Source of the DNA: Actinomycetota bacterium
GTDB taxonomy: Bacteria > Actinomycetota > Actinomycetes > Streptosporangiales > Streptosporangiaceae
NCBI GenBank assembly: GCA_003168295.1
Contig: PMST01000624.1
Coordinates: forward strand, 8,710 to 19,253
Reading direction: 5' to 3'
DNA length: 10,544 nt
Shown here: positions 1 through 6,438 of the stretch, piece after piece
How positions within the stretch are numbered: position 1 is the first letter of the stretch
Layout: each line of letters begins with the position of its first letter
The notes under the pieces: generated by a model
Told to the model about the DNA's origin: nothing
Seen by the model: the letters and a program-made list of their open reading frames with translations, nothing else
Databases searched by the model: none
Program-made: the position numbers and the translations under genes

Positions 1-1187
1 AGGGTACGTCCGCGTCCCAGGGCCCGCCCGCGTCTGAGAGCACGACCGCGCCTGAGCGGCCGGACATCGCCACCGCGGTCCGGGTCGTGGTCAAGGTCGG
101 CTCCTCGTCGCTGACCACGGCTAACGGCGAGGTCGCCGACGAGGCGATCACCGCATTGGCCGCCGCCCTGGCCGCCCGCGTCCAGGTCGGCACCCAGCTC
201 GTGCTGGTGTCCTCGGGAGCGATCGCGTCCGGGCTGGCCCCGCTCGGGCTGTCCCGGCGACCCAGCGACCTGGCCACTCAGCAGGCCGCGGCCAGCGTCG
301 GCCAGGGCTTGCTCATCGCTAGGTATACCGCCGCGTTCGCCCGGCATGGCATCCGGACCGGCCAGGTGCTGCTGTCGGCCGATGACCTGATGCGCCGGAC
401 TCACTACCGCAACGCGCAGCGCACCCTGGACCGGCTGCTCGAGCTCGGTGTGCTGCCGGTGGTCAACGAGAACGACACGGTCGCCACCGATGAGATCAGG
501 TTCGGCGACAACGACCGCCTGGCCGCCCTGGTCGCGCACGTCACGCGGGCCTCAGCCCTCATCCTGCTCTCTGACGTCGACGGCCTCTACGACGGGGACC
601 CGCGCCGCGGAGCCGCACAGCGGATCGCCGTGGTGCGCGACCCGTCGGACCTGGAGGGCATCAGGCTGGGCCGGGGCGCCCGGGCCGGACAGGGGACCCA
701 CAACGGTCAGGCGCCGGGCATCGGCGGCATGGCCACCAAGGTGGAAGCCGCGATGATCGCCTCCGCGGCCGGCATCCCGACCGTGGTCACCGACACGGCC
801 AGTGCGCCGGCGGCCCTGGCGGGCGCGGCGGTGGGTACCTACTTCACGGCCCATGGCCGCAGGCCAGCGACTAGGCTGCTCTGGCTCAAGCACGCCGCCG
901 TGGCCCGCGGCAGCCTCAAGCTCGACGCGGGCGCGGTCGAGGCCGTGGTCAAACGCCACGCCAGCCTGCTTCCGGCCGGCATCACCGGCGTCGAGGGAAC
1001 CTTCGACGCCGGTGACCCGGTGAACCTGCGCGATGAACACGACACCACCGTCGCCCGCGGCCTGGTCAACTACGACGCGGCCGAGATCCCGGGGCTGATG
1101 GGCCGGTCCACCCGGTGGCTGGCGAGCAAGCTAGGCCCGGAGTACGAGCGCGAGGTCGTTCACCGCGACGACCTCGTCATCCTCTAG
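1..1187 (+). CDS. proB: Glutamate 5-kinase, 5' end outside window
   Basis: Catalyses ATP-dependent phosphorylation of L-glutamate to glutamyl 5-phosphate, the first step of proline synthesis in the cytoplasm. Counting from the GTG at 87, residues 2-8 (VKVGSSS) are the nucleotide-binding start of the amino-acid kinase fold. NENDTV (127-132) and FGDNDRLAA (139-147) line the substrate site, SDVDGLYDGDPR (162-173) is the family signature, and GGMATKVEAA (213-222) is the second kinase motif. Residues about 270-360 match the C-terminal PUA domain. The GTG at 87 is a poor start because it cuts into the first beta strand (RVVVKVG). The frame stays open from base 3 with no ATG, GTG, TTG or CTG before 87, so the true start lies upstream. 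The extra N-terminal stretch is rich in Ser, Thr, Ala and Pro. No proA follows; the next gene is convergent. Confidence 0.95.
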   Translation, partial: GTSASQGPPASESTTAPERPDIATAVRVVVKVGSSSLTTANGEVADEAITALAAALAARVQVGTQLVLVSSGAIASGLAPLGLSRRPSDLATQQAAASVGQGLLIARYTAAFARHGIRTGQVLLSADDLMRRTHYRNAQRTLDRLLELGVLPVVNENDTVATDEIRFGDNDRLAALVAHVTRASALILLSDVDGLYDGDPRRGAAQRIAVVRDPSDLEGIRLGRGARAGQGTHNGQAPGIGGMATKVEAAMIASAAGIPTVVTDTASAPAALAGAAVGTYFTAHGRRPATRLLWLKHAAVARGSLKLDAGAVEAVVKRHASLLPAGITGVEGTFDAGDPVNLRDEHDTTVARGLVNYDAAEIPGLMGRSTRWLASKLGPEYEREVVHRDDLVIL

Positions 1188-1209
1188 CCGCCGGCCAGCC
1201 TGCCGAGCG

Positions 1210-2253
1210 TCAGTTGTCGTCGCTGCTACCGCTGTTGCCGCCACCACCGCGGTTGGAGAACCGGTCGAACAGCCCCCCAGCGGCGCTGGCCATGGTCCCG
1301 GCCGCGCCGCGGACCATGCCGATGAGCGGGTCCTCCGACCGGTTCCAGGACTCCTGGTAGGCCTTCGCGGCGCTGCGTACCTCTTCGCCCACCGACGCGT
1401 TGCGGTCGGTGTCCCGGCGCGGGTAATCCCCGCCCAGGATGCGGTCGTACTCGCCGCTGGCGACCCAGTGGTCGAGCTCGGCGAACCTGACCACGGCGAA
1501 CGGGTGCGTGTTGCCCTGCAGCTGGAGCAGCTTGAGGATGCTGTCCCGCAGATCCGGCGCCGCATCGTACTCGCGGGCCTGGTCGTGGAAGGCGTCCGCG
1601 TTCATTTCCGCGAGCCGCGACCCGCCGGCCAGCTTCATCAGGACCCGCCGGGAGGCGTCCACGTCCTGGCCGGCCAGCAGCCCGGCCCGGTCACAGGACA
1701 GCTCGGACTTGCGGTACCACTCCTCCAGGCCCCAGATGATGGCCCGCAGCCCGAGGTAGCCGATAGGCATCCACGCGATCCGCTGGGCCAGCAGAATCAG
1801 GTTGTACAGCATGGTCCGGTAGACCGCGTGCCCGGACAGAACGTGGCCGAGCTCGTGCCCGATCACCGCCCTGAGCTCCTCGGCGTCGAGCAGGTCGACC
1901 AGACCCGAGTTGAGCACGATGAAGGGGTTGTTGGTGCCGAGCGCCATCGCGTTCACCAGGGGAGTCTGCGTGATGAACAGCTCAGGTACCTTGTCCATGT
2001 CCAGGACGTAGGCGCCGTCGCGCAGCATCTCGTGGATATGCGGGAACTGCCGGTCGGAGACCTTTACTCCGCTGGCGAGGAAATTAAGCCGCATGGCCCG
2101 TTCGTTGAACAGGCCGTTCAGCAGCTTTAGCAGGGTGTCGAAGCCGGTGAGCTTACGCAGCGCCACCAGCGCCGAACGGTCGGCGGGATGCTCGTATGCG
2201 CGGGACGAGATGCCGGTGAGCCGGACTCGGGCGCGATCTGGCACTGAAGTCAT
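1210..2253 (-). CDS. M48-family zinc metallopeptidase (HtpX-like)
   Basis: Predicted zinc endopeptidase of 347 aa, related to HtpX/Ste24-type M48 proteases, which degrade misfolded or surplus membrane proteins. Residues 1-70 contain a conserved actinobacterial N-terminal segment ([20 protein letters not shown]). The zinc site is HELGH at 133-137, with Glu184 in [11 protein letters not shown] as probable third ligand. A hydrophobic stretch at about 148-177 could be a membrane-associated segment. The C-terminal tail (335-347) is Gly/Ser/Asp-rich and probably disordered. The ATG at 2253 was chosen because the protein then begins just before the conserved block; the longer open frame to 2736 runs through nadD and is not coding. 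An in-frame ATG at 2265 is possible but lies inside a TATGAT box. No Shine-Dalgarno is seen, so leaderless translation is possible. The gene converges on proB with a 22-bp gap. The specific substrate is unknown. Confidence 0.9.
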   Translation of the reverse strand: MTSVPDRARVRLTGISSRAYEHPADRSALVALRKLTGFDTLLKLLNGLFNERAMRLNFLASGVKVSDRQFPHIHEMLRDGAYVLDMDKVPELFITQTPLVNAMALGTNNPFIVLNSGLVDLLDAEELRAVIGHELGHVLSGHAVYRTMLYNLILLAQRIAWMPIGYLGLRAIIWGLEEWYRKSELSCDRAGLLAGQDVDASRRVLMKLAGGSRLAEMNADAFHDQAREYDAAPDLRDSILKLLQLQGNTHPFAVVRFAELDHWVASGEYDRILGGDYPRRDTDRNASVGEEVRSAAKAYQESWNRSEDPLIGMVRGAAGTMASAAGGLFDRFSNRGGGGNSGSSDDN

Positions 2254-2260
2254 ATCTCGA

Positions 2261-2266
2261 ATCATA
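2261..2266 (-). promoter_or_regulatory. Candidate -10 box for the M48 peptidase gene
   Basis: TATGAT on the minus strand is followed by seven bases and then the ATG at 2253. A transcript starting at the usual distance would begin at or next to the A of that ATG, giving a leaderless mRNA, which is common in actinobacteria. No convincing -35 hexamer lies 16-18 bp upstream, so this is a weak prediction. Confidence 0.35.
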
Positions 2267-2292
2267 ACCCGAGTGTCGGCCGGTTGGGCCGG

Positions 2293-2298
2293 TACGAT
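2293..2298 (+). promoter_or_regulatory. Candidate -10 box for nadD
   Basis: TACGAT on the plus strand fits the TAnnnT pattern of actinobacterial housekeeping promoters. It lies 24 bp before the ATG at 2317, in the 63-bp spacer shared with the divergent peptidase gene. No good -35 box is visible at the expected spacing. Confidence 0.3.
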
Positions 2299-2316
2299 AC
2301 GAGGCACGAAGGGGGC

Positions 2317-2934
2317 ATGAAAAAAATGCGACGGATCGGTGTGATGGGCGGTACCTTCGACCCCGTTCATCACGGTCACCTGGTCGCCGCCAGTGAGGTC
2401 GCGCACAACTTCGCGCTGGACGAGGTGATCTTCGTGCCGACCGGCCAGCCGTACCAGAAGGACTACCGCACCGTCTCGCCCGCCGAGGACCGGTACCTGA
2501 TGACGGTCATCGCGACCGCGTCCAACCCGAGGTTCAGCGTCAGCCGGGTGGACATCGACCGGCCCGGGCCTACCTACACCATCGACACGCTGCGCGACCT
2601 GCGTGACGCCGCCGGGCCGCAGGACAAACTGTTTTTCATCACCGGCGCCGACGCGCTGTCCTTGATGCTGACCTGGCACGATGTGGACGAACTGTTCACC
2701 TTGGCGCACTTCGTCGGGTGCACGAGGCCGGGCCACCGGCTGTCGGGGGCGGGCCTGCCCGCCGGGAAGGTGAGCCTAGTGGAGATCCCGGCGCTGGCCA
2801 TCTCGTCCTCCGAATGCCGGGCCCGGGTCGAGGCCGACGAACCGATCTGGTACTTGGTGCCGGACGGGGTGGTCCAGTACATCGCCAAGCGCACCCTGTA
2901 CGCCAAGGCAAGCGATGTCCCCGCTGAGGGGTAG
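2317..2934 (+). CDS. nadD: Nicotinate-nucleotide adenylyltransferase
   Basis: Transfers AMP from ATP to nicotinate mononucleotide to form deamido-NAD, in cytoplasmic NAD synthesis. The 205-aa product has the nucleotidyltransferase signature [10 protein letters not shown] at 12-21 near the N-terminus. It has the conserved FFITGADAL segment at 107-114 and the ATP-binding ISSSECR at 162-168, where most homologues have ISST-x-x-R. The C-terminal VPDGVVQYI is typical of actinobacterial NadD. Two ATG starts compete. The one at 2317 gives MKKMRRIG, and the one at 2326 gives MRRIGVMGG. The G-run at 2311-2315 is too close to the first and about 10 bp from the second, so 2326 may be the real start. The gene heads a rightward run with rsfS and a histidine phosphatase, an order conserved in actinobacteria. 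Confidence 0.95.
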   Translation: MKKMRRIGVMGGTFDPVHHGHLVAASEVAHNFALDEVIFVPTGQPYQKDYRTVSPAEDRYLMTVIATASNPRFSVSRVDIDRPGPTYTIDTLRDLRDAAGPQDKLFFITGADALSLMLTWHDVDELFTLAHFVGCTRPGHRLSGAGLPAGKVSLVEIPALAISSSECRARVEADEPIWYLVPDGVVQYIAKRTLYAKASDVPAEG

Positions 2935-3007
2935 CTGCTGACACCGGCGGAACATAGGATCGGGACGCTGCCCGTGAGAGGGTAAGAAGAAGAGGGTGAG
3001 CCTACTG

Positions 3008-3015
3008 AAGGAGGT
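3008..3015 (+). promoter_or_regulatory. Strong Shine-Dalgarno for rsfS
   Basis: AAGGAGGT is fully complementary to the 16S rRNA tail. It lies 12 bases before the GTG at 3028, slightly further than usual. No other in-frame start lies between them, so it supports 3028. Confidence 0.75.
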
Positions 3016-3027
3016 CTGCAAGCACTC

Positions 3028-3411
3028 GTGACTGCCACACCGAGGGCCGTCGAGCTGGTAGAGACCGCCGCGCTGGCCGCGGCGGACAAGCTGGCCGACG
3101 GCATAATTGCCTATGACGTGAGCGACCAGCTCGTCATCACTGACGCGTTCGTGCTGTGCTCGGCGTCCAACGACCGGCAGGTCAGGTCCATCGTCGATGA
3201 GATCGAGCTGCGGATGCGCCAGGCAGGCGCGGGACTGGTCCGGCGCGAAGGTGAGCGGGAGGGCCGCTGGGTCCTGCTCGATTACCTGGACGTGGTGGTC
3301 CACGTACAGCACTCTGAAGAACGTACCTACTACTCGCTCGAGCGGATCTGGAAGGACTGCCCGCTGATTCCGCTGCCCGAGCTGGTCGTGAATCCGGGGA
3401 GGACGCGCTGA
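3028..3411 (+). CDS. rsfS: Ribosomal silencing factor RsfS
   Basis: RsfS binds ribosomal protein uL14 on the 50S subunit and blocks subunit joining, lowering translation when nutrients are short. The 127-aa product matches the usual family length. Its domain shows the typical AADKLADGIIAYDVSDQLVITDAF-like start (about residues 17-41), a SNDRQVRSIVDEIE helix (47-60) and the GRWVLLDYLDVVVHV strand (about 78-92), followed by R-x-YYSLERIWKD (about 98-109). The gene starts at GTG 3028 behind a strong ribosome-binding site. Its stop (3409-3411) overlaps the probable CTG start of the next gene, which indicates translational coupling. The 93-bp gap after nadD contains no gene. In streptomycetes, as I recall, an LCP-family gene sits there. 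Confidence 0.95.
   Translation: MTATPRAVELVETAALAAADKLADGIIAYDVSDQLVITDAFVLCSASNDRQVRSIVDEIELRMRQAGAGLVRREGEREGRWVLLDYLDVVVHVQHSEERTYYSLERIWKDCPLIPLPELVVNPGRTR
3396..3403 (+). promoter_or_regulatory. Shine-Dalgarno deciding a CTG start
   Basis: GGGGAGGA lies inside the 3' end of rsfS. Its GGAGG core (3398-3402) sits five bases before the CTG at 3408, an optimal spacing. No ribosome-binding site precedes the alternative GTG at 3429. This is the main evidence for a CTG start of the phosphatase gene. Confidence 0.6.
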
Positions 3412-4046
3412 GCGATCCGGTCCGGCTGGTGCTGTGGCGGCACGGCCAGACGACGTGGAACGCCGAGCGACGGTTCCAGGGGCAAAGTGACATCCCCCTC
3501 GATGCGACCGGGCAGGCGCAGGCGGAGCGGGCGGCCCGGCTGCTGGCCGGCCTGCGCCCCGACATGATCGTCTCCTCGGACCTGAGCCGCGCGGCGAGCA
3601 CGGCCGCCCCGCTGGCCCGCCTGACCGGGCTCGACGTGATCCTCGACAAAGACCTGCGCGAGCGGCACGGCGGCTGCTGGGAAGGGCTGACCGACACCGA
3701 GATCCGGGAGCGCTACCCGGCCGAGCACGCGAGCTGGAACCCGCCCGACGGCGAGCCGTCCCTGGCGGTTGCCGACCGGGTCGCGGCCGCGCTGCGCCGC
3801 ATCGCCACCGCGGTCAGCGAAGACACCCGGACGGGCGGCAGCGGGCTCGGCGTGGTGGTCAGCCACGGCGCGGCGCTGCGGCTCGGCGCCTCACGGCTGC
3901 TCGGCCTGCCCGAGGACGTGTTCAGCGCGCTCGGCCCGCTGTCCAACTGCTCCTGGTCGGTGGTCGGCCAGCGGCGCGACCGCTGGCGGCTGCTCGAGCA
4001 CAACGCCGGCACCCTGCCCGAGCCCATCCTCAGTGACGACCGCTAA
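3408..4046 (+). CDS. Histidine phosphatase family protein, GpgP-like
   Basis: Phosphohydrolase of the phosphoglycerate-mutase-like superfamily, 212 aa from the CTG at 3408. It would form a phospho-histidine on His12 within LWRHGQT. Other active-site parts are Arg in SSDLSRAAST (about 56-65), Glu in RERHGGCWEGL (about 84-94) and His in VVVSHGAALR (about 149-158). In Mycobacterium tuberculosis the gene at this place after nadD and rsfS (Rv2419c) is glucosyl-3-phosphoglycerate phosphatase GpgP, in methylglucose lipopolysaccharide synthesis. Position and sequence suggest orthology, but the substrate is an inference. The start is unusual. The first canonical in-frame start, GTG 3429, would remove most of the first strand (VRLVL). 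CTG 3408 gives SDPVRLVLWRHG, has a well-placed ribosome-binding site and overlaps the rsfS stop as CTGA. Confidence 0.9.
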   Translation: MSDPVRLVLWRHGQTTWNAERRFQGQSDIPLDATGQAQAERAARLLAGLRPDMIVSSDLSRAASTAAPLARLTGLDVILDKDLRERHGGCWEGLTDTEIRERYPAEHASWNPPDGEPSLAVADRVAAALRRIATAVSEDTRTGGSGLGVVVSHGAALRLGASRLLGLPEDVFSALGPLSNCSWSVVGQRRDRWRLLEHNAGTLPEPILSDDR

Positions 4047-4049
4047 ATC

Positions 4050-4865
4050 ATGAACAATTTTCCCGAACGATCGGGCCATCAAGTCTCCGTCACCTGGTAC
4101 GGCCAGGCGGGTTTCCGCCTCGTGGCGGGGGATAGCCGGGTGCTGATCGATCCGTTCCTGACCGATCGGGCCGACCGCCGCTACCAGCCTCCGGCCAAGG
4201 CGGCGGATTTCGCCGACATCACGCTCGTGCTCTGCACGCACGAACACGTGGACCATCTCGACCTGCCGTTCCTGCGGGAGTTCTGCGCGGTTAATTCCGG
4301 TGCCCGGATCATCGTGCCCGCGCCGGTCATCCAGATCGCGGTCGAGGGCGGTCTTGACCGCGAGCGGCTGGTGGGCGCGGCTCCGGGGCAGGAACTCACC
4401 GACGGGGACGTGACGGTTAACCCGGTCCCGGCCCTGCACGGTTTGGGCGGTGACAAGCCCGTGGTCTACGAGTTCTCGCCGGAGGAGGGGGAGTCCGGCC
4501 CGGTCCGCTTCCTCGGCTACGCGGTCGAGGTCGGCGGCGTCCGCTTCTTCCACGCCGGAGACGGCCTGGTGTACCCCGAGCTTCCCGGCACCGTGTCCGC
4601 CCTGGCGCCCGACGTGCTGATGATCCCCATCAACGGCCGCGACCACATGCGCGAGGCCAAGGGCATCGTCGGCAACATGAACGAGACCGAGGCGGCCTGG
4701 CTGTGTTCCCAGGTCGCCCCCAGCTACGTCATCCCCATGCACTACGAGGCGATCGCCAGCAACACCGGCGACCCCGGCCACTTCACCTCGCTAGTCCACG
4801 ATTCCGCCGCCGCCACCGTCCTGGTCCCCCCGCGAGCCACGCCCATCACCCTGGCCCTGCCCTAG
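4050..4865 (+). CDS. MBL-fold metallo-hydrolase, UlaG-like
   Basis: Metallo-beta-lactamase-fold hydrolase of 271 aa (Lactamase_B_2 type). The metal-binding motif is THEHVDHLD at 63-71 (His64, His66, Asp68, His69). Further ligands are expected at His129 or nearby, at His168/Asp171 in FFHAGDG, and at His231 in IPMHYEA. The segment INGRDHMREAKGIVGNMNETEA (about 194-215) aligns in pattern with the equivalent part of UlaG, the L-ascorbate 6-phosphate lactonase. A similar lactonase or phosphodiester role is possible, but the substrate is unknown. The ATG at 4050 lies three bases after the phosphatase stop, so the gene is probably co-transcribed with nadD-rsfS-phosphatase. It lacks a clear ribosome-binding site and may depend on coupling. 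It converges on the sulfotransferase-like gene with a 27-bp gap. Confidence 0.88.
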   Translation: MNNFPERSGHQVSVTWYGQAGFRLVAGDSRVLIDPFLTDRADRRYQPPAKAADFADITLVLCTHEHVDHLDLPFLREFCAVNSGARIIVPAPVIQIAVEGGLDRERLVGAAPGQELTDGDVTVNPVPALHGLGGDKPVVYEFSPEEGESGPVRFLGYAVEVGGVRFFHAGDGLVYPELPGTVSALAPDVLMIPINGRDHMREAKGIVGNMNETEAAWLCSQVAPSYVIPMHYEAIASNTGDPGHFTSLVHDSAAATVLVPPRATPITLALP

Positions 4866-4892
4866 AACACAGCGCTAGCAGAACACGGCGCC

Positions 4893-6059
4893 TCAGCTCA
4901 GCCGGGGCAGCGCCTTGATGACCCGCCGCCGACTGCGTTTTGCGAGTACTTTGGCCAGGCTCCGGGTGTCTACGCCGCGCACGGCCTCCTCGGGGCTCTG
5001 ACCGCCTGCGCCGCCCGCGATCAAGGCTCCCAGGACGGCCAGGGCGGCCGCTTCGAGCGGGACGACGGACCCGCCAGGCGGAGGATCCCCGGTCGCTGGC
5101 GGGTCCGCCGGGAGGCGGCCAAGCGCCGAGATGTCGCCGACGATGTTCACGCCGAGCGCGCTGATGTTCGCGGCCATCTCGGCGCTGATCTCCGCCGCGC
5201 GAGTGAGCGCCCAGGCGGGAGTCGCGATCCTCGGTTCGTCCGGCGCCGGGTGACGGGCGGTCTTCATCTGCTCGACCGCGCCGTACCTCATGAACCTGGC
5301 GTAGTTGCGATCCGGCCATTTCCGGCGGCTGAACTCGGCGTTGAGCAACCGGACCAGCTCGGCTTCGGCGACGGTGAGGGACCGGTTCGCCGTCCCTTCC
5401 TCGGGAACCAGGAAACCGTCAGGCAGCCCGAGCATCGATTCGAACGTGCGCAGGAGCATGAGCCGGTCGGATTCGTCGACCACGACGGCGGTCAGGTTCT
5501 GCGTCCCGACCACGTTCACCCAGCGGGTAACGAGCGCGTCATGCCGGTGACGGCGCCAGAAGCCGGGAGTCGGCGTCCGCGGTGGCTCGCTGAGTATCCC
5601 GTCGAGCCATTCCAGATATGGGAATTGGTAGCCATTCTGCAGGTATTGCTGCCATTGCGAGGGCAATATCCGGATAAGGGAGCGCAGCGTCACCACGACA
5701 TGGACATCGGGACCGCCTAGATCCTTGATGACGCGGCGGGCCGTCTCGTCGTCCGCCTCGGCGAAGAACTCACTGCTCAAGACAACGCGCTGCTCGCCCG
5801 CCGCGCGGATATCGCGGACCAGCCGGTCCCAGTAGGCCATCTCGGGGCTCGGCTCGCCACGGAGGGCCGGCTGCCCGGTGACGGCGAGGATGGGCCACAG
5901 CGGCTGCCTGCCCCGGCCTGGGTAGACCACGCCCTGCCCGGCCAGCCGCTCCCGGGCCAGGCGGAAGGCGCCCTGGACGGCGGTGCTGCCGGTCTTGTGC
6001 GGGCCAATGTGCAGCAGACGGGCGCCCGCCCGCAATCGCACCTGCTGGTCCGCAACCAT
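4893..6059 (-). CDS. Sulfotransferase-like P-loop protein
   Basis: Predicted PAPS-binding protein of 388 aa. Residues 16-29 (LHIGPHKTGSTAVQ) are a 5'-phosphosulfate-binding loop, and VVTLRSLIRILPSQWQQ (122-138) supplies an Arg126/Ser134 pair with the eight-residue spacing of the 3'-phosphate site in sulfotransferases. The region to about 270 looks like one alpha/beta domain, with WRRHRHDALVTRWVNVVG and a TANRSLTVAEAELVRLLN stretch seen in other actinobacterial members. Residues 315-355 are Pro/Gly/Ala-rich and residues 372-388 are basic. There is no signal peptide. The ATG at 6059 has GGGGG four bases upstream. A role in sulfating a cell-envelope sugar, lipid or metabolite is possible, but no partner gene (PAPS synthesis, glycosyltransferase) is in the window. 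AT-richer patches around 5620-5690 and upstream suggest possible acquisition. Confidence 0.75.
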   Translation of the reverse strand: MVADQQVRLRAGARLLHIGPHKTGSTAVQGAFRLARERLAGQGVVYPGRGRQPLWPILAVTGQPALRGEPSPEMAYWDRLVRDIRAAGEQRVVLSSEFFAEADDETARRVIKDLGGPDVHVVVTLRSLIRILPSQWQQYLQNGYQFPYLEWLDGILSEPPRTPTPGFWRRHRHDALVTRWVNVVGTQNLTAVVVDESDRLMLLRTFESMLGLPDGFLVPEEGTANRSLTVAEAELVRLLNAEFSRRKWPDRNYARFMRYGAVEQMKTARHPAPDEPRIATPAWALTRAAEISAEMAANISALGVNIVGDISALGRLPADPPATGDPPPGGSVVPLEAAALAVLGALIAGGAGGQSPEEAVRGVDTRSLAKVLAKRSRRRVIKALPRLS

Positions 6060-6094
6060 AGATCCCCCGGATTGCTAGCCGCCCCGCGTTTGAA

Positions 6095-6100
6095 ACTATA
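6095..6100 (-). promoter_or_regulatory. Candidate -10 box for the sulfotransferase-like gene
   Basis: TATAGT on the minus strand sits in an AT-rich island (about 6088-6114) and would give a leader of about 30 bases before the ATG at 6059. No clear -35 hexamer is seen at normal spacing. Confidence 0.3.
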
Positions 6101-6127
6101 GAGAATCGAATAGGCCGCAGGGGTGTA

Positions 6128-6220
6128 ATGGCGACGCAGGAGCGCGTGTTGCGCCGGCACCGACTCAAACGCAGCCGGGCGCCCGGAAATCTGCGCGGCC
6201 CTGGAATCCGGAGAAAGTAA
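6128..6220 (+). CDS. Doubtful 30-codon basic small ORF
   Basis: An ATG at 6128, with AGGGG about four bases upstream, opens a 30-codon frame ending at TAA 6220. The peptide is strongly basic (MATQERVLRRHRLKRSR at the start). Third-position G/C is high only in the first half. I see no known family and it may be chance. Confidence 0.15.
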   Translation: MATQERVLRRHRLKRSRAPGNLRGPGIRRK

Positions 6221-6310
6221 TCTGCCCGGTCCCTTTTCTCCTGTCAGCTACCGCTTTACGTCCGCGCCTAAATCCAGGCAACTAACGTGCAATTGCTATT
6301 ATCGGGCAAT

Positions 6311-6316
6311 TATCCT
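6311..6316 (+). promoter_or_regulatory. Candidate -10 box upstream of small ORF and P1 peptidase
   Basis: TATCCT fits the TAnnnT pattern and lies at the end of an AT-rich island, with six bases before the GTG at 6323. A transcript would start about at that GTG and continue into the peptidase gene, giving the latter a leader of about 116 bases. The -35 region (TGCAAT/GTGCAA) matches the consensus poorly. Confidence 0.35.
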
Positions 6317-6322
6317 AGCCCC

Positions 6323-6433
6323 GTGGCCGCCCTCGTCGTCGGTGCCAGCGCCCTGGCCGCCCGCTTCCGCGCCGCCGTCCGTACCGAGGCCACCGCGGAC
6401 GCTGCCACCGCAACTCACCGCCCATTACCCTGA
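6323..6433 (+). CDS. Possible leaderless 36-aa small ORF
   Basis: The GTG at 6323 opens a 36-codon frame ending at TGA 6433, five bases before the peptidase start. The first 28 codons have about 89% G/C at the third position and encode an Ala/Val-rich, helix-prone stretch (AALVVGASALAARFRAAV). The last eight lose the bias and include a TTA leucine codon, rare in high-GC actinobacteria. It could be a leaderless upstream peptide coupled to peptidase translation, a decayed gene end, or chance. No homologue is recognised. Confidence 0.25.
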   Translation: MAALVVGASALAARFRAAVRTEATADAATATHRPLP

Positions 6434-6438
6434 TCACC

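Larger units (their letters stand above)
6060..6438. other. 379-bp intergenic region between divergent genes
   Basis: This spacer separates the divergent sulfotransferase-like and P1 peptidase genes. It holds two AT-rich islands (about 6088-6114 and 6280-6316) in otherwise GC-rich DNA. GCAATT occurs twice, at 6289-6294 (within the palindrome GCAATTGC) and 6306-6311, 17 bp apart, next to a TATCCT box, so it could be an operator. An imperfect hairpin pairs GGAGAAA (6210-6216) with TTTCTCC (6235-6241). Two short ORFs are listed separately. No RNA gene or mobile element is recognised. Confidence 0.5.

Noticed and set aside
2254..2736. N-terminal extension of the M48 peptidase frame through nadD
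   Set aside because: It is antisense to nadD, which is unmistakable, and the conserved peptidase N-terminus begins just after the ATG at 2253.
2938..2960. CTGACA and TAGGAT as a promoter for rsfS
   Set aside because: The spacer is only 11 bp, too short for a housekeeping promoter. TAGGAT alone is not enough, and nadD could supply the transcript.
3891..4781. 296-codon leftward frame opposite the MBL hydrolase
   Set aside because: An antisense shadow overlapping two clear genes, with no recognisable motif.
4866..4892. Near direct repeat AGAACAC-x-GCGC between convergent genes
   Set aside because: Two short imperfect copies in 27 bp with no stem strong enough for a terminator; likely chance.
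6210..6241. GGAGAAA/TTTCTCC hairpin as a terminator or riboswitch
   Set aside because: There are only seven pairs with an 18-base loop, no T-tract follows in a sensible direction, and no riboswitch motif is recognised.
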